64,000 nucleotides of DNA from Clostridium_AM sp900759715 (GTDB taxonomy: Bacteria > Bacillota > Clostridia > Clostridiales > Clostridiaceae), in assembly GCA_900759715.1 (NCBI GenBank), contig CAAEXF010000044.1, forward strand, positions 1 to 64,000. The letters are read 5' to 3'. The position numbers and the translations under genes were made by a program. Positions 7,822-18,127 of this stretch are shown one piece after another. The notes below the pieces were generated by a model. That model saw only the letters and a list, made by a program, of their open reading frames with translations, did not search any database and was not told the DNA's origin. Position 1 is the stretch's first letter; the number at the start of each line of letters is the position of its first letter.

Positions 7822-10800
7822 TTATTTTTGTTCATATATTTTTATCATATATTGCACTAATTCTTTAATTTCTAAAATTAAATCTTCTCTTTTTACATCT
7901 GCAAGTTTATAAGCAAACCCTGGTTTATCTCCCAGCTTTAGTCCTATTTTTCTAGTATAATCTCTTAATAATCCCTTGATAACATTCTGATTTATTCTAG
8001 ATTGGCTTTCAAATATAAAAAGAACTTCATTCTTTCTTTCCTTTATTTCTTCTATACCGAGTTTTTTACCGATACTTCTTATATATGAAATATTCATAAG
8101 ATTATATACTGATGAAGGTATTGTAGAAAATCTATCTTCTAATTCATCCTGAATTTCCATCATATCCTCGTAAGAGTCTATTGCTGCTATTTTCTTGTAC
8201 ACTTCAATTTTCTGTACCTCATCCTTTATATAAGAACCCGGTATATATGCATCTACTTTCAGCTCTACTGTTGTTTCGACTGGTTCGTTATCTATTTCTC
8301 CTTTTATAAGTTTTATCGTATCTTCTAACATCCTACAATATAAATCATATCCAATAGAAGCCATGTGTCCATGTTGAGACGCCCCCATCATATTCCCAGC
8401 TCCCCTTATCTCTAAATCCTTTAATGCTATTTTAAATCCTGATCCTAACTCAGTAAAATCCTTTATAGCCTTTAATCTTTTTTCTGCCACTTCTGTTAAA
8501 ACCTTGTCTTTTCTATAGGTTAAATAGCAATAAGCCATTCTGTTAGTTCTTCCAACTCGTCCTCTTAGCTGATATAACTGCGATAATCCCATCTTATCAG
8601 CATCATATATTATCATAGTGTTTACATTTTGAATATCCATACCAGTCTCTATTATAGTTGTGGCAACTAAAATGTTATATTCATTTTTCATAAAATCTAC
8701 AATAACTTTTTCTAATTCTCTTTCCTGCATTTGCCCATGAGCTAAAGCTACCCTTGCTTCAGGAATTAATTTCGATATATAGGACACCATTTCCTTAATA
8801 TTTTCAACTCTGTTATATACAAAGTATACCTGTCCTCCTCTATTTAATTCCCTTAATATAGCATCTCTCATCAACTGATCATTATATTCCACCACATAAG
8901 TTTGTACAGGGTATCTTTCTTCTGGAGGAGTCTCTATAACACTTATATCTCTAACCCCTACAAGAGACATATGCAGCGTTCTTGGTATAGGAGTTGCACT
9001 TAAAGTTAATACATCAACATTCTTTTTTAGTTTTTTAATTTTCTCCTTATGACTTACTCCAAATCTTTGCTCTTCATCAACTATTAATAGTCCTAGATCT
9101 TTAAACTGTATATCCTTTTGAATAATTCTGTGAGTTCCTATTAATATGTCTACCTCTCCGTCTTTTACAGCCTTTATAGTCCCCTTCTGCTGTGTTGGAG
9201 TCCTAAACCTGCTTATCATATCAATTCTCACAGGGAAGTCTGAAAATCTCTGTACAAAGTTATTATAGTGCTGTTGTGCAAGTATTGTAGTTGGCACTAA
9301 GAAGGCCACTTGCTTTCCATCCATAACCGCTTTAAATGCAGCCCTAATAGCAACCTCTGTCTTGCCATAGCCTACATCTCCACATAGCAATCTATCCATA
9401 GGTTTATCGGACTCCATATCTACTTTTATATCGCCTATAGCTGATAATTGATCTGGTGTCTCGTCATAAGGAAATTCTTCTTCAAACTGTTTCTGCCACA
9501 CGGTATCTTTTGAATATCTATATCCCTTAAGGGTAGTTCTTGCAGCATAAAGCTTAACCAAATCTTCTGCTATTTCTTCTATTGACTTTTTGACTTTTCT
9601 CTTAGCCTTTGCCCATTCCGAACTTCCTAGTTTATTTACTTTAGGTGATTTTCCTTCCGTACCTATATACTTTTGCACCATATCAAGCTGTTCTACAGGC
9701 ACATATAATTTATCATCTGAGTCATATATCAGCTCTAAATAGTCTTTTTTATGGCCTTCAAGTTCTAACTGTTTTATTCCTTTATAGACGCCTATACCAT
9801 GATTTGCATGAACTACATAGTCTCCTGGCTTCAGTTCCGTAAAACTCTTTATTTTGCTTACACCTTTTTTAGATGTCCTATTTACTTTCTTTCTCTTAGC
9901 TTCTCCAAAGACTTCTTTGTCGGATATTACACACACCCTAAAATCCGGATACTCAAAACCGTTTAGTTGACTTCCGAAGGTTATTACTACTTCTCCTGGC
10001 TTAATTTCATGTATCACATCTCTATAAGAGCTTTCTATTTCCCTGTCCCTTAATGTATCAACTAATCTCTCTCCTCTTGGCCTGGTACCAGAAAGAATAA
10101 TTATTTTAAATCCTTTGGATTTCTTGTCTTTTATATCATCAATAAGCAAATCTATTTGTCCATGATAGTTATGTGAAGTAATTTGAGAAAAATTCACTAT
10201 AGACCTTGGCGAAAGCATCTTAACAGATTTAGCAATAGCATCTATAGTTAGTATTTGCTTTTCCTCCAGCATTTCAACTATATGTTCCTTATTAAATAAA
10301 AGATCAATTTGTTTAGGTAAGATATTACCTCTTTGAAGAAAACTTTTATAATTTTCTTCAAATTCAAAATATACGCTATCTAGCTTCCCTTTGCATCTTT
10401 GAACGTCATCCATAATTATGAAATAATCTTCTGTATAATCAAAAAATGTTGATAAGTTATCATGAAAGTAAGGAAGAAAACTGTCTATTGTCTCAAAGCT
10501 CCAATTTTCTCTCAGCAATTCAAGGTTTTTCCTAATAACCTCTTGTATTTTTTCCATAGTGTCCTTATTTTTTTGATCCTTCAGTCTGCTTGATACAATT
10601 TCTAAGTCTTTTTCTATGCCTTCATACCCTTTTTTTATGCTTTCCCTATTTAAAATCATTTCTTTAGCGGGAAATATTTCAATACCTTCTACTTTTTCTA
10701 TACTTCTTTGAGATTCTAAGTTAAAGTTTCTAATAGAGTCAACTTCATCGCCAAAGAGCTCAACTCTATATGCTTCCGCAGCAATAGGGGAATAAATATC

Positions 10801-11343
10801 CATTATTCCTCCTCTTATGGAAAACTGGCCTTTGTTATCTACAATTTCAACTCTTTCATATCCACATTGTATAAGCTTTTCACTTAAATCTTCTAAATCT
10901 AAAATATCACCTATTGAAATTTTAAATGTATAATTTCTATATAAACTTACAGGAATATAACTGGAAGCTATTGCTTCAATACTAGTAACTACTACTTTCC
11001 TCTCTTTATTTAGCATCTCCTTCATTACCTTTAGTCTTTCCCATCTTAGGTCTCCAGAGATTGCATCAATATTGTAAAATACTACTTCCTTAGTTGGGAA
11101 ATAATAAACATGAGGGATATAAAAAGATAAATCTTCATACAATTTCCTTGCTTCAACATCACTATGTGTAAGCACAAGAAATGGCTTGTCTAATTCCTCA
11201 TACAATCCATTTACTAAATAAGCCCTTGCAGATTCTGAAAGTCCAAATACTCCTATTGGGAATCTAGACTTATCTATACTGCTTTTTATTTCCTTAAATT
11301 CCTTGTTAAATTTAAGGGGATTCATAAGTCCTTCTAGTCTCAT
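7822..11343 (-). CDS. mfd: Transcription-repair coupling factor
   Basis: This 1173-residue protein has the full Mfd plan. A UvrB-like N-terminal module (about 1-350) is followed by an RNA-polymerase-interaction/CarD-like domain near 490-570 (GDYVVHANHGIGVYKGIKQL). The RecG-like motor has Walker A GDVGYGKTEVA and DEEQ box IVDEEQRFGV, and motif VI is LRGRVGR. A C-terminal TRCF domain completes it. Mfd displaces stalled RNA polymerase and recruits UvrA. The start is taken at 11343 (MRLEGL); an internal ATG 18 nt downstream has a closer AAGGA and is an alternative. It lies 45 nt after pth, as in Bacillus. Confidence 0.97.
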   Translation of the reverse strand: MRLEGLMNPLKFNKEFKEIKSSIDKSRFPIGVFGLSESARAYLVNGLYEELDKPFLVLTHSDVEARKLYEDLSFYIPHVYYFPTKEVVFYNIDAISGDLRWERLKVMKEMLNKERKVVVTSIEAIASSYIPVSLYRNYTFKISIGDILDLEDLSEKLIQCGYERVEIVDNKGQFSIRGGIMDIYSPIAAEAYRVELFGDEVDSIRNFNLESQRSIEKVEGIEIFPAKEMILNRESIKKGYEGIEKDLEIVSSRLKDQKNKDTMEKIQEVIRKNLELLRENWSFETIDSFLPYFHDNLSTFFDYTEDYFIIMDDVQRCKGKLDSVYFEFEENYKSFLQRGNILPKQIDLLFNKEHIVEMLEEKQILTIDAIAKSVKMLSPRSIVNFSQITSHNYHGQIDLLIDDIKDKKSKGFKIIILSGTRPRGERLVDTLRDREIESSYRDVIHEIKPGEVVITFGSQLNGFEYPDFRVCVISDKEVFGEAKRKKVNRTSKKGVSKIKSFTELKPGDYVVHANHGIGVYKGIKQLELEGHKKDYLELIYDSDDKLYVPVEQLDMVQKYIGTEGKSPKVNKLGSSEWAKAKRKVKKSIEEIAEDLVKLYAARTTLKGYRYSKDTVWQKQFEEEFPYDETPDQLSAIGDIKVDMESDKPMDRLLCGDVGYGKTEVAIRAAFKAVMDGKQVAFLVPTTILAQQHYNNFVQRFSDFPVRIDMISRFRTPTQQKGTIKAVKDGEVDILIGTHRIIQKDIQFKDLGLLIVDEEQRFGVSHKEKIKKLKKNVDVLTLSATPIPRTLHMSLVGVRDISVIETPPEERYPVQTYVVEYNDQLMRDAILRELNRGGQVYFVYNRVENIKEMVSYISKLIPEARVALAHGQMQERELEKVIVDFMKNEYNILVATTIIETGMDIQNVNTMIIYDADKMGLSQLYQLRGRVGRTNRMAYCYLTYRKDKVLTEVAEKRLKAIKDFTELGSGFKIALKDLEIRGAGNMMGASQHGHMASIGYDLYCRMLEDTIKLIKGEIDNEPVETTVELKVDAYIPGSYIKDEVQKIEVYKKIAAIDSYEDMMEIQDELEDRFSTIPSSVYNLMNISYIRSIGKKLGIEEIKERKNEVLFIFESQSRINQNVIKGLLRDYTRKIGLKLGDKPGFAYKLADVKREDLILEIKELVQYMIKIYEQK

Positions 11344-11388
11344 TTTATAACAACCACCCTACAAACTATAAAAATTTAGTTATAAACC

Positions 11389-11952
11389 TTATATTTTAAA
11401 ACCATTAAATTTATTCATTGCCTCTGTTATTCCTTCTTTTATTGCACATTCAACAGCATCTACACTAACTTTAAATGTTTCTTCAATCCTTTTCCTGTCT
11501 TCAGTACAAAATTTGCCTAGAACATGTGAAACCAATTGGTCCTTAGGCTGTCCCACTCCTACTTTAACCCTCGGAAATACATCTGTTCCTAAATTAGCTA
11601 TTATATTTTTTATTCCATTATGACCTCCAGCACTTCCTTGAGTTCTTATTCTAAGTCTTCCAATGTCAAGACTGATATCATCATAGATAACAATTACATT
11701 TTCATTTGGTATCTTGTAGAAGTTAACTACTTCTCTTACACTTTCACCACTTAGGTTCATATATGTACTTGGTTTGAGCAAAATTACCTTTTCGTATGCT
11801 ATATTTCCTTCTCCATACATCCCCTTAAATTTTTCCCTGTTGACAGGTATATTATACCTATCGCTTATTAAATCTATTATATCAAATCCAACATTATGTC
11901 TTGTATGCTCATACTGCCTTCCTATGTTCCCTAGTCCAACTATTAAAAACAT
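11389..11952 (-). CDS. pth: Peptidyl-tRNA hydrolase
   Basis: This 187-residue enzyme frees tRNA from peptidyl-tRNA that drops off ribosomes. The family signatures are clear: FLIVGLGNIGRQYEHTRHNV with the catalytic His of TRHNVGF, LKPSTYMNLSG, VIYDDISLDIG, and RTQGSAGGHNGIKNI. I set the start at ATG 11952, because AGGAG lies 7 nt upstream. A longer reading frame would place this site inside the gene. It is followed by mfd. Confidence 0.97.
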   Translation of the reverse strand: MFLIVGLGNIGRQYEHTRHNVGFDIIDLISDRYNIPVNREKFKGMYGEGNIAYEKVILLKPSTYMNLSGESVREVVNFYKIPNENVIVIYDDISLDIGRLRIRTQGSAGGHNGIKNIIANLGTDVFPRVKVGVGQPKDQLVSHVLGKFCTEDRKRIEETFKVSVDAVECAIKEGITEAMNKFNGFKI

Positions 11953-12025
11953 TTCTTCACTCCTAACCATCTAGTAATTGTTAATCACATAATTAATATA
12001 TTATACTAAAAGACATAAATAATAA

Positions 12026-12045
12026 AGAGACTACAAAAGTCTCCT
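12026..12045 (-). terminator. Terminator after htrA
   Basis: The hairpin GAGACT / AGTCTC directly follows the protease gene and is succeeded on the minus strand by TTTATTATTT. It closes the regulator-kinase-protease unit. Confidence 0.75.
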
Positions 12046-13229
12046 TATCTATTTTTTTCTTTCACATCTGAAAGAGTAATATTTACTTCTATAGTTTTTC
12101 CATTTCTCCAAATTTTACACTGGATAGTGTCTCCAACCTTATGTTTATCTAAAACATCTGACAGATCCTCAACCTTAGTTATCTTTTTCTTATCTAGTTC
12201 AATAATAATATCTGTAGGTTTAATTCCAGCAGCTGATGCACCGCTTCCTTGAACTACTTCTCTTATATAAACTCCTTGAATATTATTCTTCTCTGACACA
12301 ACACCCTGACCATAAATGCCAAGGGATGGCCTTGAAACTTTACCATAATCCATTAGAGATTTTATTATATCCTTTGCTTCATTTATTCCTATTGCAAATC
12401 CCATTCCCTCTGCATTTGCCTCTACCCCTATTTTTAAACTGTTTATTCCTATAACTTCACCCGCTTCATTACAAAGTGGCCCTCCACTATTGCCAGGATT
12501 TATAGCAGCATCTGTTTGCAAAACCTTATATATAGCTCCACCATATTGAATTTTTCTATTTAATGCACTGATTATTCCAGCTGTAACCGATCCTGAAAAC
12601 TCTTCTCCCAAAGGATTCCCTATAGCAATGGCTGTATCTCCTACTTTAACTTTAGATGAATCTCCAAACTTAGCAACTGGCAAATTTTGTGCATCTACCT
12701 TTATAACAGCTAAATCTGATCTTGGATCAGCTCCAACTAGAGTTGCATTTAAAACCTTCCCACTAGAGAGCTTCACCGTTATCTTAGTTGCTCCTTCTAT
12801 TACATGATTATTAGTAACTATATATCCACTTGGATCAAATATTATTCCTGAGCCACTTCCAACATCCTGCACTCCAAAGTAACCTTCTGCCTTATTACTT
12901 ATACCAACTACAGCTGGACCCACTGTTTCAGCAACTTTAGTTATGTCATTTTTGGATACATCCGTTGTATTAACTTTATTGCCCTGCTCTTTAGGCTCAA
13001 CTAAAGATTGATTAAATGGTGTATAAGCTTTATTGGAATATTTTTTCTCAACTATATAAGCTCCAGATACTCCACCTGAAACTGCAGCTATAAGTATAAA
13101 AGCTACGCCTTTAAATAAACCTTTTAATTTAGCTTTTGTTCTCTTATTTGTAAACTTTATTTCACCTTTTCCATCGCTTACATTTTCCCACTTAATATCT
13201 TTAACACTATCAAACCTGTTTTCATCCAT
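12045..13229 (-). CDS. htrA: HtrA/DegP-type membrane-anchored serine protease
   Basis: This 394-residue quality-control protease starts with a cytoplasmic basic segment, then one membrane helix (about 40-62, GVAFILIAAVSGGVSGAYIV). The trypsin-like domain carries the triad His (IVTNNHVIEG), Asp (DPRSDLAVIKV) and Ser (NPGNSGGPL). One C-terminal PDZ domain follows (LGIYGQGVV to the end). It degrades or refolds damaged exported proteins outside the membrane. The start at 13229 (MDENRFD) is chosen because GAGGTG lies 7 nt upstream. The two-component genes next to it suggest that they control it, as CssRS controls htrA in Bacillus. Confidence 0.94.
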   Translation of the reverse strand: MDENRFDSVKDIKWENVSDGKGEIKFTNKRTKAKLKGLFKGVAFILIAAVSGGVSGAYIVEKKYSNKAYTPFNQSLVEPKEQGNKVNTTDVSKNDITKVAETVGPAVVGISNKAEGYFGVQDVGSGSGIIFDPSGYIVTNNHVIEGATKITVKLSSGKVLNATLVGADPRSDLAVIKVDAQNLPVAKFGDSSKVKVGDTAIAIGNPLGEEFSGSVTAGIISALNRKIQYGGAIYKVLQTDAAINPGNSGGPLCNEAGEVIGINSLKIGVEANAEGMGFAIGINEAKDIIKSLMDYGKVSRPSLGIYGQGVVSEKNNIQGVYIREVVQGSGASAAGIKPTDIIIELDKKKITKVEDLSDVLDKHKVGDTIQCKIWRNGKTIEVNITLSDVKEKNR

Positions 13230-13313
13230 CCAAGTACACCTCATAATCCATCAATATTAGGGACATTATAATAAAATATTTTTACACAAATATGAACAAA
13301 GTGTAATTATTCT

Positions 13314-14723
13314 TTAAATCCTTTTCAAAGTAAAAGTGAACATTACTCCTTGTGATTCCTTATTTTCAATCCATATGTCTTCTCCTAGCTGAGTAAGTAT
13401 ACTTCTGACTATAGGTAGTCCAAGTCCTGTACTAAGTTTAGATGTTCTTGACTTATCTCCCTTATAAAACCTATTCCATATATATTTTAAATCATTCTCA
13501 GGTATAGTTGGGCCGTCATTAAATACTGATATTAAAGCTTTATCACCTTTTAACTTTGTGGAAATTTTCACATTTCCACCTTTTCTAACATATTTTATTG
13601 CATTGTCTATAAGATTTGTAACTACTTGATTTATTCTATCTCTATCTGCTGCCACATAGAGATTATCATCCTGCATTAGCACATCTACCTTTAAACTTTT
13701 TTCCTTTATCTTCTGTTCAAATTTTATTACACATAATCTTATAATTTCGTTAATATCTATTTCTTCAATCCTTAGTTTAAATTGTCCCGCTTCAATAGCA
13801 GATAAATCTAACAAATCATTTACAAGTCTTGTAAGTCTTTGAGTTTCTTCATAAGCAATTGATAAATAATACTTCTCTTTTTCCTTTGGAATTACTCCAT
13901 CTAAAATTCCACCAATAAATCCTTTTATAGAAGTTATTGGGGATCGTATTTCATGAGATACATTTGATATAAATTCTCTTCTATTCTTCTCTACTTCCTC
14001 TAAGGAATCTGCCATGGAATTAAAGGATTCTGCAAGCACGCCTATCTCGTCTTTTGATTTTATGCTTACCCTCTTATCCACTTCCCCCTTAGAAATTTTA
14101 TCTGCTACATAATTTATTTGGGCAAGAGGCTTAACTATTATTTTTTGTGAAAAATAATAGATGACTATGCATGAAATTACAATAGCAAATAAAGCAGAAA
14201 TCCAAATAATCTCATATACCCTTATTAAGGTACTTTTTAGTTTAGTTACAGAAGTATGCATCATTATGGCGCCTTTAAAAACACCTCTAGAAAAAATAGG
14301 TATATCGAAGGTATGCACAGGAACCTTAAATATATCTCCATAAATTCCTCTTTTTTCAATAGTGTGTCCAAGTCTTAAATCTTCAAGATCATTTGTAAGT
14401 ACCTGCGTTGCTATAAGTTTTTTGTGTTCACTGCTAGAAACCGCATATACATACCCATAATTATCCACAAGCCATATGTCTGCAGATAAATAATTACCTA
14501 GATAAGCTATCTTCTCGTCTATTCCCTCTTTTGAAACATTCCCATCCAAATATTTAACTGCATCAACAGCTATATATCCACACTCAGCTGTTAGTTGCCC
14601 CTTTCTTTGCTCGAAATAATAACTTTCAAACCAATAAGATAGAAATGCAGCTGTCATAATAAAGCTTACCGCAATTATAGCTGCAAAAGTAGCTACTAGC
14701 TTAGAGAACAACCCCTTTTTCAT
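13314..14723 (-). CDS. Sensor histidine kinase, HAMP-containing
   Basis: This 469-residue membrane kinase has TM1 at about 10-30 and an extracytoplasmic sensor of about 130 residues. TM2 lies near 165-190 (IIWISALFAIVISCIVIYYF), followed by a HAMP linker. The HisKA domain carries the phospho-acceptor His in SNVSHEIRSPITSIKGF, and the ATPase domain shows the N box (NLIDNAIKYV) and G box (STGLGLPIVRSIL). It starts on the base after the regulator stop codon. The partner regulator and neighbouring htrA suggest envelope-stress sensing. The signal is inferred from context only. Confidence 0.93.
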   Translation of the reverse strand: MKKGLFSKLVATFAAIIAVSFIMTAAFLSYWFESYYFEQRKGQLTAECGYIAVDAVKYLDGNVSKEGIDEKIAYLGNYLSADIWLVDNYGYVYAVSSSEHKKLIATQVLTNDLEDLRLGHTIEKRGIYGDIFKVPVHTFDIPIFSRGVFKGAIMMHTSVTKLKSTLIRVYEIIWISALFAIVISCIVIYYFSQKIIVKPLAQINYVADKISKGEVDKRVSIKSKDEIGVLAESFNSMADSLEEVEKNRREFISNVSHEIRSPITSIKGFIGGILDGVIPKEKEKYYLSIAYEETQRLTRLVNDLLDLSAIEAGQFKLRIEEIDINEIIRLCVIKFEQKIKEKSLKVDVLMQDDNLYVAADRDRINQVVTNLIDNAIKYVRKGGNVKISTKLKGDKALISVFNDGPTIPENDLKYIWNRFYKGDKSRTSKLSTGLGLPIVRSILTQLGEDIWIENKESQGVMFTFTLKRI

Positions 14724-15410
14724 CTACTTCACCTCAAACTTATATCCTACTCCCCATACTGTCTCAATTTGCCAATTTGGCCCTCCCTGAAGTTTTTCTC
14801 TAAGTCTTTTTACGTGAACATCAACAGTTCTTGAATCACCAGGATAATCATATCCCCAAACTTCGCATAATAGTTGTTCTCTAGTAAATACTCTATTTTT
14901 ATTACTTGCCAAATAGTATAGTAGCTCAAATTCTTTTGGAGGCATCTTTATCTCTTCACCTTTGTAAAGTACAGTGTATGAATTAATATCAACTGTCAAT
15001 TGTTCAAATTTTAATATCTCCTTATTTTCATTATCTACATTATATCTCCTTAAAACCGCCTTCACCCTTGCCAATAATTCCTTAGGTTCAAATGGTTTAA
15101 CTATGTAGTCATCAGCGCCTAATTCAAGTCCTAATACTTTATCAAAGGTTTCTCCTTTGGCAGTAAGCATAATTACAGGAGTCTCATAATCCTTTCTTAT
15201 CCATTTAAGTACATCTATACCATCGATATAAGGAAGCATTATATCTAGCAAAACTAAATCTGGTTTATACTCCTGAAAAACATCCTCAGCTTCTTTTCCA
15301 TTGTGGCAAACTTTAGTATCATATCCCGCATTCTCTACATACATTTTTATTACTTCACATATGTTTTGATCATCATCAACAATTAAAACTCTTCCGATTC
15401 TTCCTTCCAT
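14724..15410 (-). CDS. OmpR-family response regulator
   Basis: This 228-residue regulator has a receiver domain with acidic DDD at 13-15, phospho-acceptor Asp in LVLLDIMLPYIDG, and Lys in DDYIVKPF. A winged-helix output domain follows (LYYLASNKNRVFTREQLL, GDSRTVDVHVKRLREKL, GVGYKFEV). It is the first gene of the regulator-kinase-protease unit and probably activates htrA and itself. About 200 bp of AT-rich DNA separates it from prs, leaving room for its own promoter. Confidence 0.94.
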   Translation of the reverse strand: MEGRIGRVLIVDDDQNICEVIKMYVENAGYDTKVCHNGKEAEDVFQEYKPDLVLLDIMLPYIDGIDVLKWIRKDYETPVIMLTAKGETFDKVLGLELGADDYIVKPFEPKELLARVKAVLRRYNVDNENKEILKFEQLTVDINSYTVLYKGEEIKMPPKEFELLYYLASNKNRVFTREQLLCEVWGYDYPGDSRTVDVHVKRLREKLQGGPNWQIETVWGVGYKFEVK

Positions 15411-15566
15411 ATTGTATCTCCCTCCGTATATTATATTTTATAATAAATAATATAATTCAAATTATAATACATTTAATTCTATATATCTAATTTATCACAT
15501 ATTATATATCTTCTAATAGTATATCCTTAAAAAGTTACAAATAATTTACTATAATTTAATAGTATA

Positions 15567-15600
15567 AAAAGCATGCAGTAATTTAATTCTGCATGCTTTT
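15567..15600 (-). terminator. Terminator after prs
   Basis: Perfect 12-bp arms AAAAGCATGCAG / CTGCATGCTTTT are followed on the minus strand by a T run into TATACT. It ends the glmU-prs transcript before the two-component genes. Confidence 0.88.
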
Positions 15601-15611
15601 AAAATCAATTT

Positions 15612-16571
15612 CTAGTCTTCAAATAATTTGCTTACTGAAATATCTTCATATATTCTTTTAATTGCTTCTGCAAATACAGGTGCTACAGATAGTATCTTAA
15701 ACTTATCTAACATTTTTTCTTCTGGTAGATCTATAGTATTTAACATTACCAATTCCTTAATAGCTGATTCCTTTATTCTGTCTATTGCCGGACCTGATAA
15801 CACAGCGTGAGTACAACAAGCATAAACTTCTTTTGCTCCCATTTGAACTAATGCATTAGCACCATTTGTTATAGTTCCTGCTGTATCTATCATATCATCT
15901 ACTAGTATTACAGTTTTATCTTGTATGTCACCTATAACATTCATTATTTCTGATACATTAGCCTTTGGTCTTCTCTTATCAATAATAGCTATTGGCGCAT
16001 GTAACTTATCTGCAAATTTTCTCGCTCTTGTTACACTTCCAAGGTCTGGTGAAACAACAACTATGTCTTCTCTTTCTGCAAATCCTTTTTGTATAAAGTA
16101 TTTTGCTAAAATAGGCGCTCCCAATAAATGATCTAGTGGTATATTGAAATATCCCTGAATTTGAGATGCATGCAAGTCCATTGTTAAAACCCTATCTGCT
16201 CCTGCAGCAGTTAATATGTCTGCAACAAGCTTTGCAGTAATTGGATCTCTTGCTTTTGCTTTTCTATCTTGTCTTGCATATCCATAATAAGGTATTACCG
16301 TTGTTATTCTTCCTGCTGAAGCTCTTTTAAATGCATCAATCATTATTAAAAGCTCCATTAGATTGTCATTTACAGGGTTATTTGTAGATTGAACTACAAA
16401 CACATCTGTACCTCTTACAGTTTCATTAATATTTGCTGATATCTCGCCATCACTGAATGTTGAAACTACAGCATCTCCAACAGATAATCCTAAAATACCT
16501 GCAATGTCTTTTGCTAGTCCTGGATGAGAATTACCAGCAAAAATTTTAATATTCTTACCATGGGTTATCAT
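15612..16571 (-). CDS. prs: Ribose-phosphate pyrophosphokinase
   Basis: This 319-residue enzyme makes PRPP from ribose-5-phosphate and ATP for nucleotide, histidine and tryptophan synthesis. Diagnostic segments are IFAGNSHPGLAKDIA, the flexible loop PYYGYARQDRKAKARDPI, VVSPDLGSVTRARKFADKL and the PRPP loop ILVDDMIDTAGTITNGA. It follows glmU by 20 nt, the conserved Firmicute arrangement, so the two form an operon. Confidence 0.98.
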   Translation of the reverse strand: MITHGKNIKIFAGNSHPGLAKDIAGILGLSVGDAVVSTFSDGEISANINETVRGTDVFVVQSTNNPVNDNLMELLIMIDAFKRASAGRITTVIPYYGYARQDRKAKARDPITAKLVADILTAAGADRVLTMDLHASQIQGYFNIPLDHLLGAPILAKYFIQKGFAEREDIVVVSPDLGSVTRARKFADKLHAPIAIIDKRRPKANVSEIMNVIGDIQDKTVILVDDMIDTAGTITNGANALVQMGAKEVYACCTHAVLSGPAIDRIKESAIKELVMLNTIDLPEEKMLDKFKILSVAPVFAEAIKRIYEDISVSKLFED

Positions 16572-16591
16572 TATGAAATCCTCCTAAAACT

Positions 16592-17962
16592 TTATTTCTT
16601 TATTCCTTTTTTGTCTAACCAACCTTCTTTATTAACTTGTTTACATCTTGCAATAGCTAAAGCTCCTTCTGGAACTTCATCAGTTATAGTTGAGCCTGCT
16701 GCTATATAAGTATTGCTATTAACTTTAACCGGAGCAACTAAATTTGTGTTGCAGCCGATAAATGCATTGTCACCAATTACTGTTTTATACTTTTTCTGTC
16801 CATCGTAATTTACAACAACTGTGCCACAGCCGAAATTACACTTGCTTCCTATCTCAGCATCTCCTATATATGTTAAATGAGAAACCTTTGTTTCATCTCC
16901 TATAGTAGATTTTTTTATTTCAACAAAGTCTCCAATTCTAGCTGATTTGCCTATAACACTTTCTGGCCTTACATATGCGAATGGCCCTACTGTAGTTCCT
17001 TCACCTATCTTACTTTCTAATATTGTAGAACATTGTATTGTAACATTTTTATCTATAATACTATCTTTTATCCTAGAATTAGAGTGAATAGTACAATTTT
17101 CTCCTATTACTGTTTTGCCTTGAATAACGTTACCTGGATATATTATAGTATCATTACCTATTTCAACATCTATATCTATATATGTGCAATCTGGATCAAT
17201 TAGAGTAACTCCGTTGTCCATATGCATTCGGTTTATTCTCTTTCTCATAACCTTCTCAGCTTCTGAGAGTTGTACTCTAGAGTTTATCCCCATAGTTTCT
17301 TCAAAGGGTATCGGTAATGCTCCTATTTTTTCTCCTTCGTTTTTCAAGATTCCTATAACGTCAGGCAAATAATATTCTCCTTGAGAATTATTATTATTTA
17401 ATTTATCCAAACTATTAAGTAAGCTCTCTATGTCAAAACAATACATTCCTGCATTTATTTCATTAATTTTCATTTCTTCTTCAGCACAGTCTTTATGCTC
17501 TACTATCTTGCAAACTTCCTGATTGCTTTCTCTTAATACCCTGCCGTATCCATAAGGGTTATCTACTATTGACGTTAATATAGTTGCTTTATAGTTTTTG
17601 TCACTATGAAAATCAAAAAGCTTTTCCACTGTGCTTTTCGTAATTAAAGGAGCATCCCCTGTAAATATTGCTACGGTACCTTTCTTTCCCTTTAAAAATT
17701 CCTTTGCACACATAACAGCATGACCAGTTCCAAGCTGCTTATCTTGCAACGAATAGTGTACAGTTCTGTCGGTAGTAGCATCCTTTACTTTATCTGCTCC
17801 TCTGCCTATAATTACATTTATGTCATTTACTTTTGCTTCTTTTACTGTATCTATTACAACGTTTACCATTTCTTTTCCACATATTTTATGAAGTACCTTA
17901 GGCGTGGAAGATTTCATCCTTTTTCCTTCTCCAGCGGCTAATATTATAGCACAATTATACAT
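16592..17962 (-). CDS. glmU: Bifunctional GlmU (uridyltransferase / acetyltransferase)
   Basis: This 456-residue enzyme makes UDP-GlcNAc in two steps. The N-terminal pyrophosphorylase has LAAGEGKRMKSSTPKVLHKI and GTGHAVMCA. The C-terminal half is a left-handed beta helix of hexapeptide repeats with the acetyltransferase segment YIGDAEIGSKCNFGCGTVVV and NYDGQKKYKTVIGD. UDP-GlcNAc feeds murA, present elsewhere in this window. It precedes prs. Confidence 0.98.
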   Translation of the reverse strand: MYNCAIILAAGEGKRMKSSTPKVLHKICGKEMVNVVIDTVKEAKVNDINVIIGRGADKVKDATTDRTVHYSLQDKQLGTGHAVMCAKEFLKGKKGTVAIFTGDAPLITKSTVEKLFDFHSDKNYKATILTSIVDNPYGYGRVLRESNQEVCKIVEHKDCAEEEMKINEINAGMYCFDIESLLNSLDKLNNNNSQGEYYLPDVIGILKNEGEKIGALPIPFEETMGINSRVQLSEAEKVMRKRINRMHMDNGVTLIDPDCTYIDIDVEIGNDTIIYPGNVIQGKTVIGENCTIHSNSRIKDSIIDKNVTIQCSTILESKIGEGTTVGPFAYVRPESVIGKSARIGDFVEIKKSTIGDETKVSHLTYIGDAEIGSKCNFGCGTVVVNYDGQKKYKTVIGDNAFIGCNTNLVAPVKVNSNTYIAAGSTITDEVPEGALAIARCKQVNKEGWLDKKGIKK

Positions 17963-18089
17963 TATAACACCTCTTTATGGTCATAAACCTACATTTTTCT
18001 ACTTTATATTATACGAACATCCCTTAAATATTATATTTTATATAGATATTATTTTCAACCTTATGAGTCATTTTTTATATAAAAAAATC

Positions 18090-18127
18090 AATAATAAAAA
18101 GGAGTAGCTATACTCCTTTTTATTATT
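18090..18127. terminator. Terminator after spoVG
   Basis: A near-symmetrical hairpin with 17-bp arms (ending AAAAAGGAGTA / TACTCCTTTTT) and a GCTA loop starts at the spoVG stop codon. U-rich arms on both sides make it effective in either direction. It insulates spoVG from glmU. Confidence 0.9.
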
